Below are positions 1 through 12,400 of a stretch of DNA of 64,000 nucleotides, one piece after another (position 1 is the stretch's first letter; every line of letters begins with the position of its first letter). The notes under the pieces were generated by a model. The model was not told the origin of the DNA and did not search any database. It saw only the letters and a program-made list of their open reading frames with translations. The translations under genes and the position numbers were made by a program. This DNA is from Prostheceraeus crozeri (taxonomy: Eukaryota; Platyhelminthes; Polycladida; Euryleptidae), in assembly GCA_907163375.1 (NCBI GenBank), contig CAJQUW010009236.1, forward strand, positions 1 through 64,000, in the 5' to 3' direction.

Positions 1-776
1 CCTTTGCAGAGCTTGATATCTCGGTGAATAGGAATCGGTGCGCCCATGCGAAAATTAGGGAAGGAACTTGTTTGAACTAGTAACTCCAACACTTGTTTCA
101 CCTCAAATCCTGATCCATCTTCTTGAAAGTCTTCAATAAATTCTTCAAACTTTGACACCATGTCACCGAACCATGTATCAAAGTTACGTGCTTGGACGCC
201 TTCGTGAATGTATGAGGGTGTGGTGATGTCTCTCACTTCCTCTTCGCCCGTCGACATATCCATCTTGGCAAACCTGAGTCTCATACTCACAAACACTTTC
301 ACGTCCTCGTGGGGGTGTTGTTGTACAATCACACGATACAAGTCCGCATACATTGAATTTAAATAGACCTTCCATTCATTCGTGGCTTGATGAGGGGTAA
401 ATCGATAATTATATCCGCGACCGTCCATGATCCGTTCTTCTTCCACAGCTGCACCGCCCTCTTGCATGAACTCAAACAGGTAGGGACACAAATGTTCATC
501 CCATCCTTCCGCTTCAGCATTCACTGCTACATCACAGTAGCGACACCGTCCCACACACGCATGCTTATGGTACGCCTCTATGTCGAAACTTCCGTCGCAA
601 TCCAAACACAGCAAGTCATTGTCATCACCATAATTAAACGCGCGGCAATCGTGTTCGTCTCCATACCATTTACAGCATGTCCAACAATAGTTGCGACCCG
701 TCTCTGCTGCTCCATGGGCAATACAGTCTTGAAAGCGAGAGAAGGACTGACGACAGAATTCACACGCGTACTGCAT
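1..776 (-). CDS. Zinc-finger protein, partial; likely N-terminal part of a Polinton/adintovirus-type element protein
   Basis: An open frame of 258 codons starts at the ATG at 776-774 (context ACC-ATG) and runs without a stop off the left edge, so the protein is incomplete. Residues 1-97 form a zinc-finger array: CxxC at 5/8, 31/34, 57/60 and 78/81, the last three closed by HxC at 42/44, 72/74 and 95/97. Residues 126-258 include a GSGF motif (221-224) followed by a Pro-Ile-Pro-Ile segment (247-250). From memory this resembles the conserved block before the catalytic region of protein-primed family B DNA polymerases of metazoan Polintons and adintoviruses, where GSGW is followed by IPLP. No catalytic motif is inside the window, so the assignment is inference. 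Codons are visibly more GC-rich than flanking DNA. A TATA box lies 38 bp upstream. It sits in the TRPN1 intron left of exon 13, on the same strand. A domesticated cellular zinc-finger gene is the alternative. Confidence 0.55.
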   Translation of the reverse strand, partial: MQYACEFCRQSFSRFQDCIAHGAAETGRNYCWTCCKWYGDEHDCRAFNYGDDNDLLCLDCDGSFDIEAYHKHACVGRCRYCDVAVNAEAEGWDEHLCPYLFEFMQEGGAAVEEERIMDGRGYNYRFTPHQATNEWKVYLNSMYADLYRVIVQQHPHEDVKVFVSMRLRFAKMDMSTGEEEVRDITTPSYIHEGVQARNFDTWFGDMVSKFEEFIEDFQEDGSGFEVKQVLELLVQTSSFPNFRMGAPIPIHRDIKLCK

Positions 777-782
777 GGTTAG

Positions 783-824
783 AATGAGAATGAATTTCTC
801 TGACAGCGTCTTTCCTTATATACC
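783..824 (-). promoter_or_regulatory. TATA box and short leader of the zinc-finger ORF
   Basis: On the minus strand GGTATATAAGG lies at 824-814, and a pyrimidine-rich initiator-like stretch (TCATTCTCATTC) lies at 794-783, about 25-30 bp further on. The ATG is at 776. This implies a leader of only 10-20 nt, a compact layout more like a virus or transposon promoter than the neighbouring host genes. The transcription start is inferred. Confidence 0.45.
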
Positions 825-3306
825 CTGCGGTGACTCCGAAATTACATGCAGTTATTTTTTGCTTTCTTGCATCAAAATAAGTCTTAAATGGTTACTTGAT
901 GGTCACCTTATTCAGTAATCGATCACTATAATTTGGATTCACAAATTTTAAAATTGGACACAAATGTTCACAAGTTTGACTCACAACATTCAATGTGGTC
1001 ACGAAAAAGTGATTTTGCAATATCGAAAGCAGATACTGTAGGAGAATCGAAGCAATATGAATTGGCTGCATCAGCTGCATCAGCTAAAAATTTTCCCAGT
1101 TAATTGAATATGCATTGTAGGAGACTATATTGATTTTGTAGCATTGTAGAGCTTATGCTAGAAAGACTGAAAATTTGATAGCTTATTAGAAAAAGCAAAA
1201 ATTAACCCAATTTTGCATCTCTACTAACGCAATAGTGCGTAGACAACAATGATCCTTTGATCATGATTGACCAATGAAAAGCTGTTGATTATACAAGAAA
1301 ATGAAACAAAATCAATCATCACCGATATGCATTTCAAAACGAAAGTCACTTGATTTTGTGTCAGTTTTCGTGCATTCCGTGAAGCTAATCATGAGATTTC
1401 TCTAAAGTTCTTTTCCATCATTGTGCTCATCCTTTTCTATTTTTACTTTGGCATGAGATGCAGAAACGTCCCACAGACATTTTACATCATAACCATTATG
1501 TGCTGCATAAAGTGACCAAGTACTCAAATACCATCTAGCAAACTGCATTGCCAAAATGTTACTACTATGAATCTAATTAATGGTAGTATGTCAGATTGTA
1601 GTCACGTTTTGATTAATTGCAACATCGGACCTCCTGCCAACAAGATTACTTACTCATGCTGCGATCATGATCCAACCGCTTGGATTAAAATAGCTTTGCA
1701 CACAGCCCGTCATAATTTAGGTCGATGGAGAATGCCTCAGTTTGCGTTGCGATGTAATTGATGCTAACAAGCAGACCGCTCTTCTATATTAATGTTTCAG
1801 TGTACAATTATGTATTATTTCGCACTGTTTGAGATCTTTGTCAATTTATATGATTTTTTTCATGCGGTGACATCTATGAAAATCTTATTTTGTTGCCTGT
1901 CTCATTTGCGTAAATTATGATTAAATAAGAACGAAGCATCATTATTAGCATGAGCGATTACAATACATAGCTTCTGATGACAAGATTGATGTTTTTCAAT
2001 TTTTCGTTCAGCGTGATTTAAAATTAAACACAATCACAGCTCGATCGCTGGTATAGTTTATTACTTTATTATACTAATTGTTGATGCTAAAAACTACAAA
2101 AAGAACAACACTGTTGATCTGTTATTTACATTTGTCATAGATGTGATCATCACATTAAGTATAAATAAAGAATATTAAGTAGATCATTGACAAATATGAT
2201 TGATCATATTTTTACTACTTTTATAATTTTCGCAGAGACAATATTGGTAGTTCTACAGTATTGCGAACAATTCATGGTTTGGATTTTGGTTACCAAGCAT
2301 TTAGTTTTGAATGAGACATTAATTTATGTAGAAGCATTTATGCTGCAATAAAAAACTTTATGTTAGCTGTTTATTTTGTTATAGGTACCGCTCTATATCA
2401 TGTACACGTAATTATTGTTTGATTTCGAAATTCAAATACACACTTAGGTACATGCATGCATATAATGAATCACAAGTCATGTAGATATCATGGCATATCA
2501 TAACAGGAGACCTATCTTAGGAATTATAAATGAATTCATTTGGATCTTCATGATGCAGTATGAACTCATCAATGCATATTAGATGATCAATTTACTTTGT
2601 TTGTAAAATTTTTACACAAGCAATCCCACACCAACGGGACTGCAATATCATGTGTTAATAGACATCTCAGAAAGACCGGATTGCATAGAAGCTGCACTTT
2701 TAAATATTTAATTAGGAAAAATATTTCTTATAGACATTATGGATGAAGACATTACATTGTCTACTTAGTAGGTGATAGATCTCTCTCTCTCTTTCCCATT
2801 CTCTAAATTATTTTTTAGAATGATGACATACTGTACATGTGACTAAAATTATTCAACCTCTGTAATTACATCGCACAAATTTTACTTCAGCAGCTTAAAT
2901 TTATTTAATCAATTGCACGAACAGACTAAATGATCGTAATGACTTGGATCCAAAGGATGTCAGAATCAAGGCAATTCGATGCTAAGCACACATTTTTCAG
3001 ACGAATACGACCAAAATCACATCACCTTTATGTTTTTAATATTTGTAGCTCCTTCATATTTATATCACGCGCAGTCGAGAAGGAGCTAAGTTTCACTGCT
3101 TTCGGGAAGAAGTCAAACTGCAATAATAGTATATCTATGGGGCTAATGCAATTTGCGATAAATGTGGCAGATTTTCATCAAGCATCCCTTCTTTCTCAAG
3201 TATACATTTTTCGGAATATTTAGATACCGATTCTAACGCATGCATATATTTGGTGAAGTCCAAACAAATTCCATGTATGTTCAAGAAACACGTTTCATAA
3301 TCATAC
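825..3306. other. TRPN1 intron left of exon 13 (incomplete), no gene seen
   Basis: AT-rich intronic DNA with a short CT run near 2780-2793. I looked on the minus strand for further ankyrin exons with the T-P-L-H-x-A signature and found none, so exon 14 must lie left of the window, beyond the zinc-finger ORF. Short reading frames here (for example 1567-1761 plus) show no recognisable motif or convincing splice sites. Confidence 0.5.
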
Positions 3307-3420
3307 CTTTGCTTGCTTGTTGACTGCCAACTGCAAGCGACTTTGTAGATGTTGCACAATTTCTTCGAGTACGTAGATATTGCCTGCTCGGGCACAATAA
3401 TGAAGAGGTGTTTCCAGTGT
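3307..3420 (-). CDS. TRPN1: TRPN1 exon 13 (ankyrin repeat 15)
   Basis: Thirty-eight codons between acceptor TTTTAG and donor GTATGA, phase 0 at both ends. It begins TLETPLHYCARAGN, matching the NOMPC repeat that starts ALETAFHYCAVAGN, and ends with the long helix leading into VNKQAK. This is the leftmost TRPN1 exon in the window. Confidence 0.9.
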
Positions 3421-6400
3421 CTAAAATGCAATTGAACAAATTCATAAAGACCATAGTATCACAGAAAGTTTGATTAATGAGCCATGAGATGTCTATATAA
3501 GCTGATGATCATGCTGATGATGCACGCCTCTGTTCTCTCATAGCGCTTCCGTTTTCTATAATAATACATGTCCAATAATGTATAGTTTAATAGTGAATAA
3601 CAAGTGCCATCAAAGTTCGCACATATTGTGAAAAACTTGTCAAGTTTCCCTGAACGTACTTTCATGCCACCAATGTCGTGAAATTCAGAAATCAGTCAAT
3701 AAATGCAGATGTACTTGTTTTGTTGTAAGCTCATGTCGGCACCGATTTACATATAGACTATTTAGTACCAGCAAAGAAGATAATCCTCGCATATAATTGA
3801 TTGCACGGGCCTCCTTTGTGTCACTTTGAGACCTGAAACATCCGTAATCCGTAATGAATGACATCTCTCTAACTCTGGAAAAGCTGAAACTACCGATTGC
3901 ATTGTTTTCTCTTGCATTCATGAAGTACGGCTTTTTTAACTTTACATCCGCAGAATGATTTCATCTTCCACGATTTTGCTATCCATGTATCGATATGACT
4001 TGCAGAGTCATCGCCTCAGAATTAGACTAGTCATCTCTTCTTCTTCTGATTAACTAGAAAGGAAGCATATTGAAACATGTAATGCCGTTGAAATGGCACA
4101 ATCTGCTGCCGACATAATTCCAGAGAAATTGAACAATAAGCAGCCAGTTCAACATTAAACTCTCCGAATTATGCAAAATTTGACTGTTATCAAGCGGATC
4201 ACACAGCAAAGAGACACAGACGATATGAAGTTCTACAGAGAAGTTTGTGAACGCTTTCTCGTGCGCCTGCTATGATCGGAAGGACCAAGTATTATCGAGA
4301 AAATAGCGCATTGATCAGAATTCTTCGAATCTGAAGGAACAGTGGCGATCGGAGCATTTTGAAGGAATTCACAGCAATCCGCAAGCGACGCACGACTATT
4401 TTTCCTATCTCTGAAAGGCATTGAAAATTTCTTTTTGTCCACTTAGTAAGTTGCTGCATGCACCATCGTTTTGAATCTGTTTGCACTTCTATCAAAGTGA
4501 TGCGATTAAACAATCTAATTCTGCGGTCATCGCTTTTTATCACAGGAAACGGACGTGATCAATTCATCCAACATCAATGGTGACACGATAGTGCTACATT
4601 AACTTCTAAATATTTACGGCATATATTTTTAATGAATATGTATGTGATATGTACTGTATATATATAAACCTACATATTTTGTCTGAATTCCCATATCACC
4701 GTCATATTTGAGCATAAGTTTTATAATGTCGGTGTCTTCAAATTCTCGATGTTGACGACTCTTCTCCAATTCAGCGGCATAATGCAAAGCAGTTTCGCCC
4801 TCCTGAAAAAAAGCGCTGACATTACATGTGCAAATTTTGGCATGGGTTTAACAGATTAACAGACAAATACTTGAATATTGTAGCAGTATGTTAGCATCTA
4901 AGCAAAATGTTGACAGTCTATCAAAATATAATTATGCATGTATTTTGCCTTCAATTAAGTTTTGTAATGGTATGCTGCTTTTTGTGCAAATGCACCTATA
5001 ATCCAAGTTCTTTTTTCTAGTTCCAATATATTATAACACTGATTTGTTTATTATTTCTCAACTATTTTGGAGCAAGTACAGTAAATAAACTGGTAAGCTA
5101 ACTGTTTTACATACAGATTCGAAATTATTGTGAGGTTGCAAAGTTGTTTCAATGGCAAAAGGTGCGCGTATAAATGCAGTCAACCAAATTGGTGACTGAA
5201 TGAACCAACTACAATCGAATTGTTAAATTCTCCAAAATATTTTCTACTTTTACAATGAATCCGATGACGATCGCTTTCTACGATGAATGAATGAACATAA
5301 GCATGAATCTTGCTTTAGCACCGCGATGCATAAAGTAAAGATTTGGCACATTCTATGCCTAGGCGACTGTCACAGAGTAATCACCGGTGGGAAAAGTATA
5401 AATTACCCGAGAAAATATCAGACTTGAAACTTTGCAGCCTGATTTGGGACGGTTATTTCAACTTCTTTTAGGGTCTTCCAAACTTCTGCGATTTTTTCTT
5501 TTGAGAAAAATGCAAAATCTACTTACTTTTTCATACTACTTTTTGCGCACTTTAAAATACTTTTTGTCTGTACGTCACAAAATGTCAAACACAAATATAA
5601 AATAATACTAAACAAAAAAATATGCACGTTTAATTTGCCTTAGTTTTATCAAAGTATCGTCTAATTTAAAAGTCATGCATGGTATCATATAAAAGCTTTT
5701 CTTCGACCGTCTCGATTTATGAGGGCATGCAGAAATTAGCTGAAGTTTAAAACACAACCTATTCTTCATGATCTGATCATCAATTACTTATCACTTCAAA
5801 TTATGCATTTTTTAAATTATACATTTAGACCTTTAAAATATATTGCTGATTTGACTAAATATTGTGAAAAGACGATACCTATACACAAGTAACTGAATAT
5901 ATAGATAATGGGCGTCATAAGGACGTGGTATATTTCATGTCATATTTCAGCTTTTTATGCTGCATTCATGAAATACAGATGTATACATGTGCAATCACGA
6001 ATATTTCGGCATTGCTAACATTTTGCGAAGATGCTACTACTCGAATGTTTCTCTCAATATTGAGCTGAGAAAATTGAATGTGGCACTTCTATCATATAAA
6101 AACACGAATCGCCTTATAATAGGGATGCACCAGTTCTACTGCTCTCACGGGTTCTGAGGCCGGTGCACCGAAATGTGCGAATTTCGATCAACTTGATATT
6201 TCACTGTATAGTCTCAATAATAATTCATTCTTTTAATCTGCTTTTTTTGTTACAGCGAATTAGAGAGACTGTTTTCTAAGCATACAATAACTACTCCAAT
6301 TAGGAAAACGCTATTCGATTCGATTCTGTACTTTAAGCCTAAATCTTCTATCATGAGAAAGAAGCCCTTTGAAAATTACAGCTATATAACAAAATCATCC

Positions 6401-9400
6401 AAGTTCATGATATGTCCTTTTAGGTAACGACATCTCAATTTCCGTGACCTTAGAATTTTAGAATATCGCAGTGAACACAAACTGTTTGGTAAATAGGGTT
6501 CCCTGCTGTTGCTCCCCTTCCTGAGGTCCGAAAGTTTTCTCCGGCATGCGGTAATATAATCACTGCAGAGACTGCTTGAAGTTGAGTTATGTCGACCGTC
6601 TTGTATAGTTAGTGGCTTGCAGATACCGGTGACATTGATCGGTATTTTTCTACATTTCCTGATGTGCTCATGTATTTTTCAAATAGGAATCCACAATCAA
6701 CTTCCCCGGTGCTATATACAATTATAAATGTGTCAATTAAAAACCAGACTTTTCGTCCACCACTGACTTAGTGCTTTAGTCATTTCTGCATGATGTCTGT
6801 CTTCATATACATGTAGTTTTGAAGGTATGCATTATAACGATCATAGAGACGTGCGGTCAAGGGTGATGATAGTCACCTGCAAGTGCTGGCAAAACAAAAT
6901 TGAAGGAGGCCTGTGTCTGTTTCGAATTCTTTGTCGCTGCTAGAATTTTCCTGGTATTCTACAAAACTTGCATTGAATTCTAGGAAATGTGAATACTTAT
7001 CATTAAAGACAGGGGGCCTATTTTCAAGATTTTAAAGTTTTTAGTGACCAAACATGACCATCTATAACGCGAAGCGAATTACATTTCAACTTCACTATAG
7101 GTGCTTCAATGTAACTATTCGGTACACTGGTTGTCACACCCGGTGCACCGGTGCGAGCAGGTGTGGCTGGCGCACAGCCCTACTTTATAATTACTATGTA
7201 AAAATGTCTTTTCTGTCGTCTTGAAAACTATACGCAGAATTTTGGAAAGCTTTCAAGATTATGTGAGAGTAAATATGTCCAGTCTGCCTGTCAAGCTTTC
7301 AGTTTGGTATGATTGTAAGAGTGTATCATCGAAATGAACACGAAGGAACCTGAGTACACAAATGAAAAAGACTATACAAAACGAAAGTTGAATGACATTA
7401 GCAATGCTTCGCCAAGAGAATAAATGCAACAGTAACACATTCCTGATGTTTGCAAGAAACAACAGTATACGCACATTGTTTCCCCAATTCACCAACATAA
7501 CTGCATCCATTCTAGACTTGGTTCTTGTTACATGTTCTAGTAGATCCTTTGCAATAATATGATGGCAGTAGCGAGCGGCAATATGGAGTGGACTGTTTCC
7601 TGCCGATGACACGATTTGTGGATCAGCAGCTTCAGATAGCAAACTTTGAAGGATTTCAAAAGTTCCATGTCTTGCCGCTACATGTAAAGGCGTTTCCCCA
7701 TTGGACATGGTTTCATTGACATCAGCACCACTTTTCATCAACATCTCTGCACTCGTCTGACCTTTGTCGACGCGAGCAGCGATGTGTAAGGGAGTCTCAC
7801 CATCCTGAAAAGAGTGAACATATTTATTTCAAGTAATTACCAGGGTTTACCTAAACATCTATTGAGTCAATGAACTTAAAAGTGTAGGAAACTGTGAAAA
7901 ATAATAAATCTACAAGGAGATTTGCTTTGATAGCTTACCTTTCCCCCGCGAACATTAACATTCGCTCCATAACCAAGGAGAGTTTCGACGACTGATGGGT
8001 TGCCATTTTCTACAGCTACATGTAGTGGTGTATAGTTATCCTGTAAATGTAAGTCGAAAATGAATACCATTAAAACACGGCTTTTAAATGTATTTATTGA
8101 AATGAGTAGTGGCCTACAGATTTGGAACCGGTTACCGGTACATCATAAAAATTGGTTTGATTGTGATCGGTGGCGTAGCGTTCTCCCAGACCATAGGCCA
8201 TCGGCATGGGAATCCTATTTCTATGCCAGCCTTTTTTTGTGTTGTACTAATGGTGGTGTACGGAGGTTCTTCATGTCAAGTATTTTGCTAAACAAAATTT
8301 CCAAATAACACTTCGTTTCTTTTAGACGAAATTATATTTGTTTCTAATATTATACAGACGGGTCACAATGTCTCTGTTAAAGCGCAAACTCTTCAAGTCA
8401 TCCAAAAGTCTCGATGAAATACAATATTGTTTTATTGTCTATTTTCATTGGCAAAAAATAGGCATTGAACTTGTCAAATCATCAGATTTATTCATAAAAA
8501 AAACCATTTATGTTTTGTGAATGATATCATGTGCCAAGGTTTACATAAAATACAAAATACAAATAAAGTAGGTTTCAATATATTTCAACGATAATGCGAT
8601 CAATGATCAACGGAGGACTATAGAATTAACTAGTGATTCAAATTTAAAGGAAAAAATATTCGTCACCAGTCTCACTATATTGCGCTGGCATGGAAAATCG
8701 CATGGCGCATTATATCATAGTCTAGAAAATCAAAATGTATCAGTTCTATTTTTTCCAAAAGCGTTCAATGCTACATTGGAATTCAATATTAGACTACTTC
8801 TTCAAGACCATGTAACTTGGTCGTCCATATTGAAGGAAACTATCCTATACTTGAATGCCACCGTCACGTTTTTGCCTAAATATAGCGTGTAGAGTATGCT
8901 CTATGTAGAGAGCTGAATGCAGACCATGCCACTGTGTAGCCTAGCAAAGGCATCTCTGGTTGGCATACTCAAAGTAGCATCGGGTATCAAAATTTTGAAA
9001 AATGCCGTAACTGATTTGACAGGTCCTGTCACATGCGATGCTAATGAGCAAAATTGTTGATTGGGGTTTACAATTAGTGAAATTTTATTAAAAGATAGAA
9101 AAGCGGTCGACCTATCCACAAAAATTCCGGTCAACCAGCCGTTCAGTTCATGTAGATGCCGGTTGATGTTCCAACTTGGTGCACAGCTTCTGACTCATCA
9201 AATGTCATTTGACAAGTCTTACTTGGCAAATATCTGCACAGGTTTAAGATTGAAAAAATTAAAGTTGTTAACAGTAAAATTGATCACGAATCTCAAAATT
9301 TTTCAGTCAATTTTTCATTTTTCATCATTAAATACTATTTTAGAACACTGAATGCGAATTAAGTAAACTCAACAGTGAGCAAATAAACCATGTTTATCCG

Positions 9401-12400
9401 GCCAGCTTCTTCGCACACGTTGAGAAGGCCGTGAGAAGACTGAAAAATGTGTCATACGTGCGAGACGGATATACAGTATGAACAGTTGGGCAGACAACAG
9501 TTCAAGTTTTAAGTAGATACTCGGTATTGTAGTACACCGACTCATGGTAATCAGGAATTCCTAGAATTTGGATGCTTTGCATGTACATAGGAGGCAAATT
9601 AAGGCTTCCATACTTGAAGATAGGAAGAAAATTGGTTTCTTTCTGCAATACATTCTATGCATGATGTTATTAATGAGATATCGCATAAAATTGCGCATGA
9701 TCCCTTCAGAATTGATTAGCAATTATTGACATGTAAAATGGCATGGAATGTCACTTGGCTGTTATTCTCTCATTTATATAAAACCATGATTTTAGAATGT
9801 AAATGAAGAGTGATGAGCGCATGATGACAGCATTGAGAAAAACGATAATAATCCCATAATACCACTTGTATAATAATACTTATGAAATGTAGTTGCTACT
9901 CATGAAATGCAGAGCAAAAGAATTTCAGGTGCGCGTTAAATGAGTTCTTAAAAGTGCTAAATGTAAAGTGATTGCAATTGCCTCTCAATTACTGGCTAAA
10001 AATGTGATTGATTGCAATTGCAAATTTATCATCAGAAAATGTAATCGATTGTTATTGCAATTACAACCTAAGTCTGATAGTAATAAATAATAATCTGAAC
10101 GTACTCTAAGTAATGCGTTAAAACACTAAGTAACATTAATTACAAAGTATCATGAGCAAGCTCGAGTCATGCATATCGATGAAATGACTGATGTGCAATT
10201 ACGGTCAGTACCTTAGTTTTTGAGTCGACATTTGCTCCTTTCTCCAATAAAGCATGAACAACCAATACGTGCCCTCTCTTTGCAGCGGCATGAAGACACA
10301 GTGCTCCTTCCTAAAAAAGATGTTTCTTTAATCAAATTAATAAACTCAACAGAATCTAGAAAACGCCATAAAAGTTTATTATGCAACCAAGGGAATGAAA
10401 TTGAAATTCTAGTTGATACACCTACCCTGAGAAGTGCATTTAGATAGTTGTATGCTTGACATCACGACAAATTCACGTGTTATTACTTCTCTTCTATCAT
10501 CAAAAAGTCAGCATTTTCTTGTATCTCATGTAGTTTCAAATGTACGACTTATATGTTAGTGATCACATGGTGAGCTTTCATGAATGATTAGTAGATGCAA
10601 TACATAGCATTGCAATCTGCTTTGATAACATTTTAGGGTTTTTACATTTAAGATAATAAGTTTTTTTGGATATACTGTCTCTTTCGAGTTAGAGCGTAGC
10701 TATTGATTGAGCATTACCAACATGATCTCATGTTCAACAAATTGCCGCCAAATATGAGGTGGTTAAAATTTTATGCACACTACTAATATTCTTAATTAAA
10801 TGAAGCAGACATAGGACTGCCGGTGCACACTATTCCAAGAACTCTATGCCTGTTTGCCTTAGAGTTAACCGGTTTTTTATTAAAAACATGCAGGTCCTAC
10901 GTTTCAAAATGGTAGTAAATTTAACAACACGTGAAGTACTTCCGGTAGTGCAACGAATTCTGGTGCATTCTATCATATTCTTTTGAACTTGCCTATCCCT
11001 AGTACATTTCTTTCGTACCATGCAATGCATGATCTGCCAAAACGTCCATGAATAGATGCTTAATTAAAGTGTTCAACCCTGACTTTGTTTGCTCCAACTG
11101 CTTAATGTTGATTGAATCAATCGATAAAGAAGGACAATAACTTTGATACTGCCTTTTCATGCTATTTTTCGTGCGTACAATCTGACCTGATCAGCTAGCT
11201 CCTGTAGTCCTACGGTATAACTACGGAACTACGGTATAAACAGTAGGAAATAAGTTGTAGAATGTGTTGCATGTATTTGCTTCACTCTAAGTTCTGGCTT
11301 CGGCGCACTTTCTGGTTCTCATTCAAATGGAACACAAAACAAATCCAATATCCGAACAATCAAAATATTTCACATTAATATTTTGCATACAAATGATTAT
11401 TTTACAATCTACATTGATCAATTTAGGTCCGCATCTATTTCATTTACTATGAGTATTATATTCTCTAAAATTCAAATAAAATGTGCTTTAAATAGAAAAT
11501 GCTCTACCGGATATGTGTGCTTCAAAAAGTTTATTCTTTAACTAACGTTCGTAATGCATCGATTATCGTCAGTGTCAGTTTCTCTTAAACATCACAATAC
11601 AATACTATTAATGGAGATTTTCCATTGTACTGCCAATAGATGCTTGAGATAGGAACGGAAATTCGAAAATTGATGCTTTGGATGCCAATTCAGACTCTTC
11701 ATTTTGTGAGTAGTTTGATATCATTACACGATTACGGCAAAACACAACATAATTTGCTGAATAAATACTTTGACTTCCAGCTCCATTACTAAAGTGTTGC
11801 CAAATATCCGTTTAGTATAGAATGTCTTTCAACCGAGTGTTGTGTAATTCATTGCTTAGTTAAAGTGATACATATCCGCAGAGTTGTGGTGTTAATAATG
11901 CATATCAAAAATCACTTGAACGACAACTCTGAGCGATTTAAAAACAGTACACAACATCCAGTGAAATATTGTCAAGCCATTATAATCATCTTAATGATCA
12001 CACAGACATTTTTGATTCGGTCGAGTCCCGAACCCCATCGGTTTCCGAAAGGGTTGAAAGCATTTTCAGGTTTGGCTGGTGTCAAGTTTGATAAAAAATT
12101 GCGATGCTTTGGTAATATATTTGCGATATAAACGCTATAGCTCTATTATAGATTGCAGCTATGAATATACATTTCAGCTCACGCGGACCCATGCCATCTC
12201 TCTAACGTCAAAATCATAAATTCACATCCACCTCATCCGGACATCTATTATTAGTTCCAACTGCATCATTTCGTTACGACTAAAGCATGTAATTTTTTAC
12301 ACCGACCAAGCATCGACTCGGCAAAATTTTCTTTATTGAAAAAACAATCAAGTCTATACTTTGTTATGGCGAGCTGAATGGCAAGTAGCAATCGAGCCAT

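Noticed and set aside
387..782. 131-codon plus-strand frame and the short minus frames at 184-375 and 578-763
   Set aside because: All are shadows of the 258-codon minus-strand frame starting at 776, which has zinc-finger spacing and a promoter.
892..1080. Possible further ankyrin exon (minus frame with QPIHIAS)
   Set aside because: Only a short hydrophobic fragment resembles the repeat; the rest has no ankyrin pattern and does not match the repeat expected after exon 13.
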